DNA of 64,000 bases from the NCBI GenBank assembly GCA_028538565.1, contig JAPQWN010000001.1, positions 38,208,001-38,272,000 on the forward strand, in the 5' to 3' direction. Below, piece by piece: positions 9,987 through 21,388 of the stretch (within the stretch, counting starts at the first letter, position 1; each line of letters starts with the position of its first letter). The notes below the pieces were generated by a model. That model had not been told where the DNA came from and ran no database searches. It saw only the letters and a list, made by a program, of their open reading frames with translations. This stretch comes from Umbellularia californica. Its lineage: Eukaryota; Streptophyta; Magnoliopsida; Laurales; Lauraceae. The position numbers were made by a program, and so were the translations under genes.

Positions 9987-11688
9987 GATGCTGTGAGGGA
10001 GGAGAGACGGATGGAGAAGGTAAGGCTGGGTGAGTGTGACTGGGCTGGGATAGAGAGAAGAGGGAAAGGAAGAAAGAAGGGAAACAAAGAGAGAGAGGTG
10101 GAAGAGAGAAGAGAATAGTGGGAACGAGAGAGATGATGAGAGAGATGAGGGACGAGAGAGATGAAAGCACAAAGATAGAGAGAGAATAGGAAAGGAGGAA
10201 GGAAGAAGTGTGTGCGTGGGTGTGTGTAAGGAAGGGGAGGACGGGTGTACCTCGCAGGAAGGACGAGGCGGCGTCCGGAGGAGGAAGAAGGTGGAGCTGG
10301 TGTTGCGTGTAAGGAGCGGGGCGGTGGTGCTGGCGTTGAGCGAGCGGGCTGCTGCGGAGGAAGATGAAAGCGCCGTGGACATCCAGGGGGTTGCTGTGTG
10401 CGTGAGGCTGGGATGAAGTGGAGAGGTGATGAGAGGGATGGAGATGGGCTGCGGGATGTGCATCTGTTATGGAGGATAATGAGTTGTGAGAGTCCTGGAG
10501 ATGGAGATGATGGGCGCAATGATGGATGATGGATCGTGAGATGGAGTTGATCCAAGGGACTGCTGCGTGAGGGAGATGAAGATGGGAGGCGGTCTGTGTA
10601 GGGATCTGGGATGGAGATGGTGGCGAGATGGAGATGAAGATGAGGTCTAAGGATGAGATCGGATGCGAATGAGTTAAAAGATAGGAGAGGAAGACGAGGT
10701 TTATGGGGGAGGGAAGAGTTTCCCATATCTGGGACTCTTCTTACCCAGATCTCTAAACTCTCCTCTCCCATTCAGGTGATGGGCTAGGCGGGTCAGGTCG
10801 GGTTGAGGGCCTGGGTTCGGTCCAGTTGGGTTTTGGAGTTGGATTGGAGTTTGAGGTTAGGTGGGTCAGATCAGTTTTAGGTTGGGTTGAGTTGGGTTCG
10901 GATTAGACGGGCTTGGGCCCAATTTGATAGATTGGATCGGGTTATCATCGCCGAGGTCCAGGTTTCATGGATTTTGATCTGCTCGCTGGATTTCGACGTT
11001 CTAGACATCATCGGAAAGCTCTCGGTGAGTAGGTCACGATGAACTAACTTTCGGGGTGATCAAAGGTCTAGAAATGGGAGGTGATTTTTCATGCAGGCAC
11101 TTTTGGAGTGTAGGGTCAGCTGCCATGATTTTTCAATCCGCCTGTCCGATTTTTGAGATCTGAGTACTGTTGGAAATTTCTCGATGAGTAGATCATATTG
11201 GTGCATGGGTTTGAGTAATTTGAAGGGCAGGAAAAGACCTGATTTTTTTTAAGGGACCCAGGCTTGATTAATTTTTTAAGAAAAGACAACTTTTGATCTG
11301 ACCGTCAGATTTTTAAAATCTCAGTATCAATGCAAATCTCTTTATGAGTAGGTCCCGATGATATATGGGTCAGGTCCATTCGAAGACGTAGAAAAGATTT
11401 GAATTTTTGGGGTGCACACATATATTAAATTTGTAAAAAAGGCATATCTCTTGATCCGATTGTTGGATTCTTTAAATCCTTATATCATCAAGAAGCTCAA
11501 TAAAGGTAGATTATCATGGAAGTGAGATCCATAAAAGAAAAATCCTATAATGATGCAACCTTCCTAAATATGCATGATAATGAAGGTTTTAATTTATTTA
11601 TTCAAAATTGTCCAAACGGGGCAAAATTGGGGCGTCAATAATATGAGTATTAAATTGTCCATAGGGCTGCTAAAATGAGGTGTCTACA
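9987..11688 (-). mobile_element. LTR family F, reverse, partial
   Basis: The minus strand begins TGTAGACACCTCATTTTAG at 11688, a form common for plant gypsy LTR starts. The block has a GA-rich half (9987-10700; long Ser/Pro frames here are low-complexity) and a half with four degenerate repeats of about 150-170 bp (10977-11515). LTR C2 sits in it at 9986/9987, so the remainder of F lies left of the window. The candidate duplication after its end is cttat (11689-11693); the partner is not visible. No coding sequence is supported. Confidence 0.4.
10970..11520. repeat. Four degenerate ~150-170 bp tandem repeats in LTR F
   Basis: The core GATCTGACCGTCAGATTTTT.. and then ..GATGAGTAGGTC recurs near 10977, 11145, 11295 and 11450 with heavy divergence. 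Each copy starts with a short palindrome-like GATCTGACCGTCAGATTT. The copies are too diverged for precise unit borders by eye. Confidence 0.5.
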
Positions 11689-13099
11689 CTTATATCTTCG
11701 TGGCTAGCCTACAAGTGACCGACCACGTTCGATTACTGTAAGACCCCGACCCGAGTGACTCGATTAGTACTAATTAAGTTGTGTGTTAGTTCTAAGCTTG
11801 GTTAGTGGTTTTGACTGAGCTTGGATTAGTATAGTTCTTTTATAGCTTTGGGGAACTTTTAGTGTCTTGTGCTTAGTGGGACCCTTTGGGGGGTTCCTTT
11901 TTGTTAGTCTTGCTTGTATTTAGAGGTTACTTGATATTCCCCTAATTCTTGTCTTGACTCCGTTTTATTTATTTTGTCGATCCTTACAACTTTCATGTTG
12001 ATCCCGTACCCGTCTGGAACCCCGAAACCCGACTTTCTTAGCATTGAGGGTAAAACAGTCTTTTTACACTAAATCTGTACCCAAAAGTTGATATCCCCAA
12101 AACCCGTGAAACATATACTTTTTGGAAACTAGATATTTCGACAATCACTTTTCCCTTCTTCGTCGATTCCGTTCGAGACGCAGAAATTAACGATTTCAGC
12201 CCAAAGAGATTTTCTAGTGGTGGAGCCCACACCCACTTGTATATATAGAGAGGTTATCTTCTTCATTTCCCTTTTCCAGCATAAGAGCCTCAACCTAGGG
12301 TTTCTTTGCTTCTTTCTATTCTTCTTCTTGCTTCCCCACCATCAAAGCACCACCCACCTTGCTCCAATCAAGAAATGGAAGTCATCATCTTCTTCCTCTC
12401 TTCTAGAGCTCTCCATTGATACAACTTTTGAAGGAAGACCTCCATTCTAAGATCTTCTTTGAGCTAGTCTTGCCCATTTGAGGAGTTTCCTAGTAAGTTC
12501 TCCCTCCCAATCCCTTTAATATGTGTTCTCCCAGCATTAGTGAAGCTCCATCTTTGATATTGAGAGTTCTCCCATCTTGTTTCTTGGTTTGACCCATTTT
12601 AGGGTTTGTTTTGGGGTTTTTTGTGTAGCTTGGAGTTTGGCTTGGAAGAGTTGATTAGAAGCTTGATTTCCTTGGTTAGAGACCTTGAGGTAAGTGGATT
12701 GAATGGATGTTTTAGTTTTGAATGATTTCCATGACAAATGTGTGATTTATTATTTCATTAATGATTGGTTTTTCTTGCATGATATAAATGCTTTGGAAAA
12801 AGGGGTTGTTGAGCCCATTTATTGTCTTGTAATGTGATTGATAGTTTTGTTTTACCTTTTTGCCTAAGACTTGAATGACTCTAAGTAGTTTGGTTATATC
12901 TTTCTCTTTGTGATTGAGTGTGGAATTGAATGAATGGATGGATTATTTATGGATGTTGTGAGGAGTTTTGATGGAGTTTTGGAGATGATGTTGAGGTGCT
13001 TACATGCCCTCCATTGGTGTATAATGGAACCTCAAGAAAAATGGGTTTGTAAGAGAAGGAGAATGGAGAGAAGAGCTGTCCCGAACCCAGTTCTGGACA

Positions 13100-13364
13100 G
13101 TTCGCTCGAGCGAACCTGATACTACGCTTGAGCGAACTGCCCAGGAAAGGGTTCGTGTCATTCTAGAGAGTTGTTCGCTCGTGCGAACCCAGTGTCCGCT
13201 CGAGGCGAACTCTTCCAGCAGCCTTCCAGAGAATGGTTGGCTCGAGCACACGAATCGTTCGCTCTTGCCATCCTGAACTGGGCAGGTCCGCTCGAGCAAA
13301 CCCTCCCAGAAGCCATTCCAGAGAGCACTTCGCTCCAGCGAACTCCATGTCCGCTCGAGCGACG
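13100..13364. repeat. Palindrome cluster, TTCGCTCGAGCGAA type (A2 LTR)
   Basis: About nine copies of the GCTCGAGCG palindrome or variants. The best is the perfect 16-mer GTTCGCTCGAGCGAAC at 13100-13115; the last is CCGCTCGAGCGACG near 13351. It is at the same LTR position as the A1 cluster, and spacer words (CCAGAGA, AACTGGGCAG) match A1. Confidence 0.8.
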
Positions 13365-14337
13365 TGTGTTGATCATCTGGGGCCACTTTGGAAGAAAAAA
13401 TGAAATATCCTAACTATAAAGGGAGGTTTGTTAACATCCCTATTGTAATGAGAAGACTTATAACCGTTGTTTGAAGCTCGGTTGAGAAAGAGACTACAAT
13501 CACAAGAATTCATTGAAGTTTTGGAAACTTCCAAGTGTCTAAGGAGCCCGAAATGTCTTCAATTCAAAGAGTACCAAGTAAATTCAAAGTAGACATACGG
13601 GATCCCTATTCACTTGAATTAGTTTTAAACCTGAAACTGTCCCGAAATTTCGAAAGGTTACTTCACCTCTTTATTCCCGAAATTTATGATTTGTTATCTA
13701 TTAATCTCGAAAACGTTGAAAGTATATTTGTACTGTTTCACTAGTCTTGACATGCATGCCCGACATGATATGACAGTTGTGCCTTTGAGCACCCCCGTCT
13801 TGCCCGGTTATATTCTTGCTTTTGATTTGCTTTACATGTGATTTGATTTCTATGATTTGACCTATGAGTCGGCACCACTAAGCTTGGATAACCTTGTCAG
13901 TCTGATCCACTGACTTGGAGATCCCCCTCTTGTCCTGCCAACTGCAATTTGGATCCCGCTACCCGGTTTATTAACCGTGGTCTTGTCCCGATACCGTAGA
14001 TTGCTACTGTGGTTCTTGATGCCCAGCTCGCTACCGTGGTCATGTCCTGTATAGTATATATGTATATGAAATTTCGTTGTACCTCTTCACTTCGGTGACT
14101 GAGGTCAATGCCTTGATATGCTTGCTCTATCACTTCGGTGATAGAGGATTTAGCTTTGTGTGGTTGCCATCTTGCTTGTTCCCTGAATTCCTTTGTTATC
14201 TTTACCTGTTTTACCTTGCATATATGTTTTAATTAAATGATGCATTTACTTCATGACAGTATTGTGTAGACAGGTTTAAATGTTTTCCAAGGTAAATGTT
14301 TTTGGTATTAAATGTTTATATCTTTTCTTCCACCTGC

Positions 14338-14471
14338 CAGACCGTCGTGTCTGATCCTTTGCTTTGGTACTCAGGCCCCGTTGTTGGTTTCCCTGAGGAG
14401 GAGTCAGAGGAGGCGGTCGGAGAACCACAGCAGCTAGTTGAGTGGCGTGCCGACGATGTTATGTAAACATC
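14338..14471 (+). other. Acceptor, acidic 31-codon frame and paired hairpins (A2 LTR)
   Basis: Hairpin CAGAC-CGTCGT-GTCTG (14338-14353); CAG ending 14374; open 31-codon frame 14374-14466 with an EEESEEAVGEP segment and end EWRADDVM, stop TAA; stop hairpin GATGTT-ATGTA-AACATC (14455-14471). Unlike A1 this copy is open over the whole frame, but it has no initiating ATG. Confidence 0.5.
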
Positions 14472-14969
14472 CGGTCGTCGAGTTGCGAAACATTTTGGGG
14501 GATGTTAGAAACTATATTTTGGTGGTTATTGTTTTGTCTATATTGGCCTTTGTTGGCCTCTATTTTTGGGAATTGTAATTAAATGATATATGTTATAACT
14601 TTAATAGTATTTTTGGGTTACGCTATTGAACATTGCTCATTCTGATACTTGTTATTTAGATGCAACTAGTCTTGTTATTATGGAAATGAAATTACATGCT
14701 TGATTTGCTACACGCTTCTGCAATCATACTAAATGTTTATGTGTGTTGGAAAATCTTCACCGCGGACACTTGTGGGAAATCACGTGCATGGGTAATGTGT
14801 GTCCTTTTATTATCCCGTGTATGCTTGATCATAAACATATCTTTAATTATTGTCATCACTCCATATGATCGCATGTCCATTACTTAGTCCTGATCCCGGA
14901 TTTGGTCCCTAAGCCCGGTCCGAGGTCGCGACAATTACATTTCCAGAATGCTACATTTTTCTGTCTGGG

Positions 14970-15036
14970 ACCAAGCGGTCAGCTGGCGGCTAGTCGACAT
15001 GCACTTCTGTGGCTAGCCGACAGGTGACCGTGAGCC
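14970..15036. repeat. Palindrome cluster, GGCTAGCC type (B2 LTR)
   Basis: AAGCGGTCAGCTGGCGGCTAG, GTGGCTAGCCGACAG and GGTGACCGTGAG are degenerate copies of the GGCGGCTAGCCGCC vocabulary also seen in the full-length B element. The block is short and worn. Confidence 0.5.
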
Positions 15037-15856
15037 AATCGAAATTCAATTTTAGCCTGTTTTTATTGGATTTCTCTTGAGGAATGGAACTAGAATATGT
15101 TTAAGGGCTTTTAGCTTGATATTATACATTTGGAACTTGAAATGTCTCCTAGCTTCGGGAGCACCAAATATGTTTGATTACGACATTTGAGTGTGAAATA
15201 CATGAAGGTCAAATGAAAGGCCTTAACATATACTTGATAATTTGTTTAAATTCTCAGTCTTGACACGATGATTATTGTTTTTCATATGTTTTGATTTACA
15301 AGTTTCAGTCATGTTTGATCTGTTTTAAGAACCAACAAGGGGATCACTTTTTCAGCTCCGTTTTGCTATAGCTTATGCTATTCTGATCAATTTTGCTTTG
15401 TCCAGTTTTGACAAGTGATTTCCCTTATTTTTGATTTGTTTGTATTTCTACACCCTGTTTTGTGCACTCATGACTTATGATGAACACCATTGAGCTTAGA
15501 CTGCCCCTTCAGTCTGATCCACTGTCCGGGGGTCCTTAAACACTTGAACTTTCTACAGATTAGTCGTATATTATATATTACATCCTGTTCTGTCCGGTAA
15601 TGCGGCCAGTACCCGCCTACCTTTTATGGAACGGGATCCTGTTTTTTTCTGTTATGTTATGTTCTGCTTACTCGTTTCATTTTATATGATAAAAAAAAGG
15701 ATGGGCTCAATGTGGGATTATCTACTCATAATATTATAAGTATTCATGCAAGTTTTACTTACTTGAAATGCATTTTAGTCCTGTATTTGTTTTAAATTCA
15801 GTAATGATCTTTCTCTTTTTAATTGTTTTAAACACTGGTCTAAATTGATTTTTTGT

Positions 15857-15990
15857 CAAACCGTTGTGTGTGATCCTTGTCATTTTGCTGCTCAGGTGCA
15901 GGCGCCTTTGCCTTTGAGGAGGAGTGTCAAGAGGAGGCTGTTGAGCCACCCCTGGCTCGCGAGTAGCAACCTAACGACGTCATCTAGACG
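15857..15990 (+). other. Acceptor and 31-codon frame remnant (B2 LTR)
   Basis: CAAACCGTTGTGTGTG (15857-15872) is a worn form of the acceptor hairpin. CAG ends at 15895 and the frame 15895-15987 keeps 31 codons (..EEECQEEAVEPP.. ..QPNDVI stop). The conserved Trp codon is TAG, a TGG to TAG change. The stop hairpin CGTC-ATCTA-GACG with an added A-T pair is intact at about 15976-15990. Confidence 0.45.
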
Positions 15991-16345
15991 TTGGAAGAGT
16001 CCTTGAGACGCATATTATTTTGAGAATGGATTTAAATTTTGATTCTTTTGGGAATGTATTGTCCTTTGTGGCCTCTTATTGGATTGTTTTCTAATAATAC
16101 ACTTTTGTTAACCTTAAACTTGAATGTAATGGGGGAATTGTTCTATTTATATTTCCCTCTTTGAAATATATGTCTTGGTGATTTTAATCATGTCACACAT
16201 TTTATCTTGACATGATTTGCTACACGCTTCCGCAACCATTGTACATGTGAGTTTGTCCCGTGTCCCTGGAATCCTCACCGCTGAAAACTATGGGAAATTA
16301 TTGAATGAGGTCGCCGGGCCCGGGCCTCGGTCTAGGGTCTCAAGA

Positions 16346-16801
16346 AGTCCTGTGGGCTATATTTCCATAGGGTTGGGCGCGCGACCCTTGCCTTCGCCGA
16401 GTTTTGTGATGATTTGACCTAGTGGGCCATTCTTCCACAAGGTCGAGTGCGAGACTCGTGCCTCCGCGAGGTCCGGTGATGGTGTGTCCTTGTGAGCCAT
16501 GTTTCCACAGGGTCTGGCACACAACCTTTGCCTCCGCGGAGTTTCATGTCGATGTGACTTTGCGAGTTGTGCCTCCACAAGGTTGGGCATTCGACCCGTG
16601 CCTTCGCGGACTTCCGCAACCGTGTGACATTATGGGCCATGCCTGCATAGGGTCCGACGCGTGCCACTTGCCTCCGTTAAGTATCATGGCGGTGTAACTT
16701 CGTGGGCCATGCCTCCACAGGGTCGGGCGTTCGACCCGTGCCTCCACGGAGTTCCACGATTGTGTGACCTTGTGGGTCATGCCTCCATAGGGTCGGGCGC
16801 T
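16346..16801. repeat. 70-bp tandem minisatellite, about 6.5 copies
   Basis: The landmark GTGGGCCAT or a variant recurs exactly every 70 bp, in windows starting 16351, 16421, 16491, 16561, 16631, 16701 and 16771, each followed by CCTCCACAGGGTCGGGCG and CCTCCGCGGAGTTCC-like words. Copies differ at many sites but keep length. It fills the gap between the B2 LTR end and the Athila LTR. Frames across it are repeat artefacts. Origin (satellite-derived or element interior) is unknown. Confidence 0.85.
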
Positions 16802-17652
16802 TGTTGTTTGTTGTTTACCGATTCCTGCAAGTATACGGTTGTCTCAAGTAATATAGACTATGGAAGTCCGAATATCGTTTCCACCAGGATCATTACAAGG
16901 AAAATAACAATGATCAATGAAAAGGAGTATCAACTCAAATATAGCTAACAAATGCAAATGGAGATAACAAAAACAATGGAAATACAAAAAAAGATAATAA
17001 CAATGGAAATAAAAGAATGCAAACTAAAAGAAAAAAAGAAACTAGATAACAAAGAGATGTTAGTAAAAATAGAAAAACTCAAGTAAGAATAAACCAAAGA
17101 ACAAGATTAGTAACAAGTTAATAACAAAGTTAATAACAAAAACAAAATGACAAGGTTAACACAAGAACAATGGAGCAATGTTAGATAGATCAAGTGAATA
17201 AGTGTATGAAAATAAGTGAAAGATCAAGATAAAAAGAAACTAAAAGCATCTATGAAAACTAACCAAAAGGAGAACAAGATAGAAAATGAGTGGATGAAGA
17301 TAAAAAGAAATGCGCTAAAAGTGTAAAACCAAAGGTGGAATTGATGGTGTGAATAGAGAAATGGAGTGTGAGAATTAAAATAAGTGAACAAATGTGTGGG
17401 AATGTGGATAGAACCTAACTAAAGTAAGTAAAATAAGCAACAAGCAATACTAATTGATAGATTGAATCATCTAGAATACACTAAGTAATACTAATCCAAC
17501 ACTAATGCTCTTTTCTTTTCCTAAAAAAATACTCAAATCTAATAACAAATCAATGCTTAGATTTGGAAAATATAACTATAAAGCTCTAAGATAGAAATTA
17601 ACAATCTAATAGCTAAGACTTTCTTCCCTTCATAAAAAAAAAAGATTCCTAG

Positions 17653-17657
17653 TGACT
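17653..17657. repeat. Target duplication tgact, left side of copia (partner 27360-27364)
   Basis: The five bases tgact directly precede the TG of the 5' LTR and directly follow the CA of the 3' LTR. A perfect duplication supports a single, complete insertion event. Confidence 0.95.
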
Positions 17658-19678
17658 TGTTGGGATTTGTGTATGCCCTAAAGCCCACTAGCTGTTTTTT
17701 TCTCTCTGTTACTGGATATTTATTGGTTATATATATTGAAATGATTCTTTCTCTATAAACAGGTGTATATGTATGGTTGTGTGTAAGGCCCATTGTTTTC
17801 TAATAATTGAATCAGGTGTGAAGTGGCTTCACACAGATAGGTCTGATTCATGGATATTGGAAACAACAGATTAGTTCATAACTGAAAGATGGAGTTGGGC
17901 ACTTCATCTTGGTATAAGTTATAATGAGATACTCTCCTATATAGGGTGACATACCTAAGTCACGGGAGGGCTTTCCCGGATCTATCTCATTAGTGCATGT
18001 GTCATGCATTGAACAGGACCATTGTAGGTGTGATCTCTAAAATAGTACTATCACAGAGAGAGATCAAATCACCTCATGCTACTAAGTGACCGGTGCTCTT
18101 AATCTTGAGCATTTGTGGATGAACTGACGAATTCAAGTTCTTGTGCTTTAATTCACTATGGGTGAGATTCTTTTCTTGGGTCAACAGCTCTGTGAGTTAG
18201 GTACTCGGGCTTGATCAGTTGGGACATGCAAATGCAATATAGAATCTATGCCATCTACTGATGGATTGATCGTCTCCTTAGAATTATCCGATTGATCATC
18301 AAAATCTAAGATCTTAGTATATGGATGTTCCATATTGATATTGAACTTGTGGGTCGCTCCCTGGATCAAGAGAATAATATCAGGATGATGATTAAGTCAA
18401 GGATATGAAGTTCTAAGGTTTAAGATTTAATCGAGAAGGTTGATAGTACATCGGATAACCTAACTCGATTGAGGATGTTACATAGAGGGGCATTTAGGTC
18501 ATTGCACTTAGTAGGTCGGAGACAACAGTCAATTTATGACTTGCTTATTTCATACTTAATATTTGTCCCTGGAGTGCAACCATAACTCTCTAGTGGAATG
18601 AGTTAAGGTTAAAATGGTCTTAATGTTGCTATGGGTTTAGCATGGACATTTTGATCATTTTGGGAGCCAAGGGCAAATATGTCTTTTGGTCCCTTCTCTA
18701 GTCACTTTCCTATATTGGCATGGTTTCCTAATATGATTAGGAGATGAGGTTGAATTATTTTATGGAAAAATAATTTTGAATTTAAATTCAAATAGGCCTT
18801 GATGGCATACATGAATTTAATTCTAGACAAATTATGGACATGTGGGCCATAGTGTGGGCCATAGCATGTGGGACGTCCAACATAGGGATTTCTTAGTGTG
18901 GGGTCTCCAACTTTGAGTAGGTCTCTCTACTTGGAAGGTTGGACTCCTCCTTGGATAAGTATTCCTATAATAGAGTTTCCCTTAGAAACTTAAATTAGTA
19001 ATTGTTGCACAACTAGGATTACTAATTGCTAAGTTTAAGGGATATTCATCATAGTTTCCTTTTCTAATTTGGATTGTTTCTAAGAGGAAATTAATCTTAG
19101 GATTGAGCTTTCCTTTTAGGACTTCTAAGAGAATTAGTAGGAGAGACTTAATGGGAAAGGATTCCTTGCAATCTTCATAAAAGGAGGGAGCTTCCCTTGG
19201 GCGTGAATCACCTTAAAACACAAGAACAAAGCCCAAAACGTGGAGCCCTTGTTTCTCTTCTTTCTTGAGGAGATTTCCATCTCATATGATTCTAGAAACT
19301 CATCTCAAAAACCTAGATTAAGGTTCCACCACCTTAGCCAATCAGATTTGGAAGTGAGATAGAGGAGAAGATTAGAAGAAGAATAATTCCTGCAGAAATT
19401 CCTACAGCATAGTAGCTGATTGCAGACCTGATCTTGTCCCTTTTGCATCAGATTTTCAGAGGTTTAAAGCTTGCAAATCTTTGAGGTAATAGTCTTCTAT
19501 AATTTCCTTTTAATTAGACACATGTTGATCATGATTTCATGGAGTTTTTACGCGATTCTTTATGGCTGATTTCCGCTGCATAGTGCAGAAATCAGATTTT
19601 TTAAAATCTGTCATGCTTTGTATCAGCCATAGTTGTCTCTATATGAGTAGTTTCAGATCTGAATCGCGGTTTCCTTCA
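17658..19678 (+). repeat. Copia 5' LTR
   Basis: 2021 bp, starting TGTTGGGATTTGTG and ending GCGGTTTCCTTCA, followed at once by the primer-binding site. A TATA-like CATAAAAGG near 19177, ahead of CTTCCC, is the likely promoter. Small frames inside (such as 18181-18369 minus) recur identically in the 3' LTR and are not genes. Confidence 0.95.
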
Positions 19679-19679
19679 G

Positions 19680-19691
19680 TGGTATCAGAGC
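19680..19691 (+). other. Primer-binding site, initiator tRNA-Met
   Basis: TGGTATCAGAGC, one base after the 5' LTR, is the exact complement of the 3' end of plant initiator tRNA-Met, which primes minus-strand synthesis in many plant LTR elements. Confidence 0.95.
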
Positions 19692-21388
19692 CACTCCATG
19701 CGAAATCATGATCCCATGATGTGATTTATTAATCCTAGATTAGAAGGGGCATGGTGGCACCCTGCTGAAATTTATTTCAGATTTGTATTAGTGCTGTATT
19801 TTTGTATGCTGGTTATGTTTGGATGGCTGGAATTAATTTTTCCAGATCTGAATCATGTTGTACATTATGCACTAACCTATTTGGTTGCAGCCATAATTAG
19901 CATCCTTGATGGTTCGCATGTATGTTATGTGGATTTGGATGTTTGTTTTATTAGTTGGAAAGTGTACGATTGCGCGGTTAGCGATCATAGGAAGTTGTAA
20001 AGTTTTCTTAATTTTATTCCTATTAGTCTTGATGTAAGCTTTTTTGAAAAGCATAGGAATCTCCAATGTAATTTTTGTTTTGTTTTTCATGGGTTTGCTT
20101 GTATAAATTTATTTATGGACACAAGCATGAAAAGAAAAGTTTCAAGACAAGAAGGTTGCAAGAAATTGGAATCCTTGGAGATGAAGGAGTCAAGACTTCT
20201 AGATGCATGAGGAGTCCTAATTCGATTAGGATTTGAAATCCTAAGGACAGGGAGCCATCAAGGATTGCATACTTTTATTTGCTTTTATATATGGAATGCA
20301 TGGTTGAATGCTTTATATAATTGCTATAATTGTCACCTAGAAACATGGCCACCATTAGGATCTAAAAATGTCATCTTTCTATAATTAGTATGTTTTTGTT
20401 TGGTCAATTGGTTTTAAACGGAACTTAGACCAGCACCTTCTAATTGTCTAAGGTTTAAAATTGGATAGGGTTGGCACCCTTTGTTTCCAAAATAGACTAA
20501 ACTCTAATTCTAATTAGATGCTACCTATGGGTTCCCCAAAACCCTAATTAGGTTTTTGATTCTCTTTAGGGCTTTTCTCAAATGTTTTAATGCAAAGGTT
20601 ATTTACTTTCAAGATGACTTGAGTCATTGAGTCATGAATTTAATTAAACAAGTTTGCTAGTTTTGAAAAGAGCTTTTGAGAAAACGAAGTAAAGATCAAA
20701 GGAAAGTTTATAAACCCTAGTGATAAATTATCAAGTGGGAGAGGGGTTTAGGAAAAACCCCACGACTTTCCATTCTCGGTTCATATTAATCTCATTAGAA
20801 GTGTTAGTGGGAGCGGCCATCCCTTCGGTGGAGTTCTTTACTAAAGACCACTTCGATGGGTTAGTGGGTGAACTAAAGTGAATATTCGTAATGAGGTGTT
20901 AGTAGGAGCGGCCATCCCTTCGGTGGAGTTCTTTACTAAAGATCACTTCTATAGAATGTCAATGAAGTGTTGGTGGGAGCGGCCATCCCTTCGGTGGAGT
21001 TCTTTACCAAAGCTCACTTCTAGATTTGGACATTCTGGGAATTTTTCATAAGAGATGGTAATACACTTGACATAAGGCGGTAATAATCTCTTCAAGGAGT
21101 TAGAGTTATTTGTCTTATGAGGTCAAACCAATCAGTGATTGGACTGTCACTGGATATGTATCCAGATAGTGATAATCCAAATAAGAAGAGCTTAATTCAA
21201 CGTTACTATAGGCTCGGCCATCCTTTCGATGGAGGGTTTATGAGGAGGTTGAAACACTGATACATTATGTTTAGGGTTGAAATAATGTAAAAAGATTTGT
21301 GCATGTTTTTCCTTTTATAACAAGCACCATATGCATGTTACATATATACTGCCTGTCTAATTATAAACCTTTTTATATCCAGAGAGAG
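19692..21388 (+). other. Copia untranslated leader, about 1.7 kb
   Basis: No conserved coding potential; many short frames with stops. It holds the GCGGCCATCCCTTCGGTGG repeats listed separately. The main frame is open from 21299, but MGKDSFSPL at 21389 matches the usual start of this gag type, so 21299-21388 is treated as leader. Confidence 0.8.
20801..21240 (+). repeat. Dispersed direct repeats in copia leader
   Basis: Three nearly identical units of about 53 bp (20801-20853, 20896-20949, 20967-21020) share GTGTTAGTGGGAGCGGCCAT then CCCTTCGGTGGAGTTCTTTA and CACTTC. A fourth partial copy, GGCTCGGCCATCCTTTCGATG, is at about 21211-21240. Each contains a short CCA..TGG dyad around CCTTCGG, which could form a UUCG-capped hairpin in RNA. 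Confidence 0.8.

Larger units (their letters stand above)
11737..14933 (+). mobile_element. Solo LTR A2, gypsy family A
   Basis: A 3197-bp LTR, TGTAAGACCC to GTCGCGACA, with a 5-bp duplication attac (11732-11736 and 14934-14938). It is collinear with A1 throughout. TATATATAG at 12240 is its TATA box. The donor-like site at 12690 reads GAG|GTAAGTGG, a canonical GT form where the other copies have GC. No interior sequence is present, so it is a solo LTR. Confidence 0.88.
11689..16345 (+). mobile_element. Old B-type gypsy LTR (B2), 3' part, split by A2
   Basis: 11689-11736 plus 14939-16345 form the latter part of a B-type LTR. Matches to the B LTRs include the block near 15510-15540 (CTGATCCACTGTCCGGGGG), the acceptor region at 15895 and the GCTACACGCTTCCGCA block at 16219. 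It ends at 16345 as CTCAAGA where B LTRs end GTCGCGACA, so it is worn. Its first half lies left of the F insertion, outside the window. No primer-binding site follows, so this is a solo or 3' LTR. Confidence 0.6.

Noticed and set aside
9974..10771. 265-codon minus-strand frame, Ser/Pro-rich
   Set aside because: Same cause in the GA-rich half of LTR F; it also crosses the C2/F junction at 9986.
16340..16948. Overlapping frames of 60-95 codons on both strands
   Set aside because: They run across the 70-bp tandem repeat; the period 70 is not a multiple of three, so frames are accidental.
18181..18369. 62-codon minus-strand frame, repeated at 25862-26050
   Set aside because: Present in both copia LTRs simply because they are duplicates; no start context or similarity that I recognise.
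19680..19691. Possible tRNA gene fragment
   Set aside because: Only the 12-base tRNA-Met complement is present, in primer-site position; no cloverleaf follows.
21299..21388. Upstream 30-codon extension of the copia polyprotein
   Set aside because: It resembles no gag; the ATG at 21389 starts the recognisable gag sequence.
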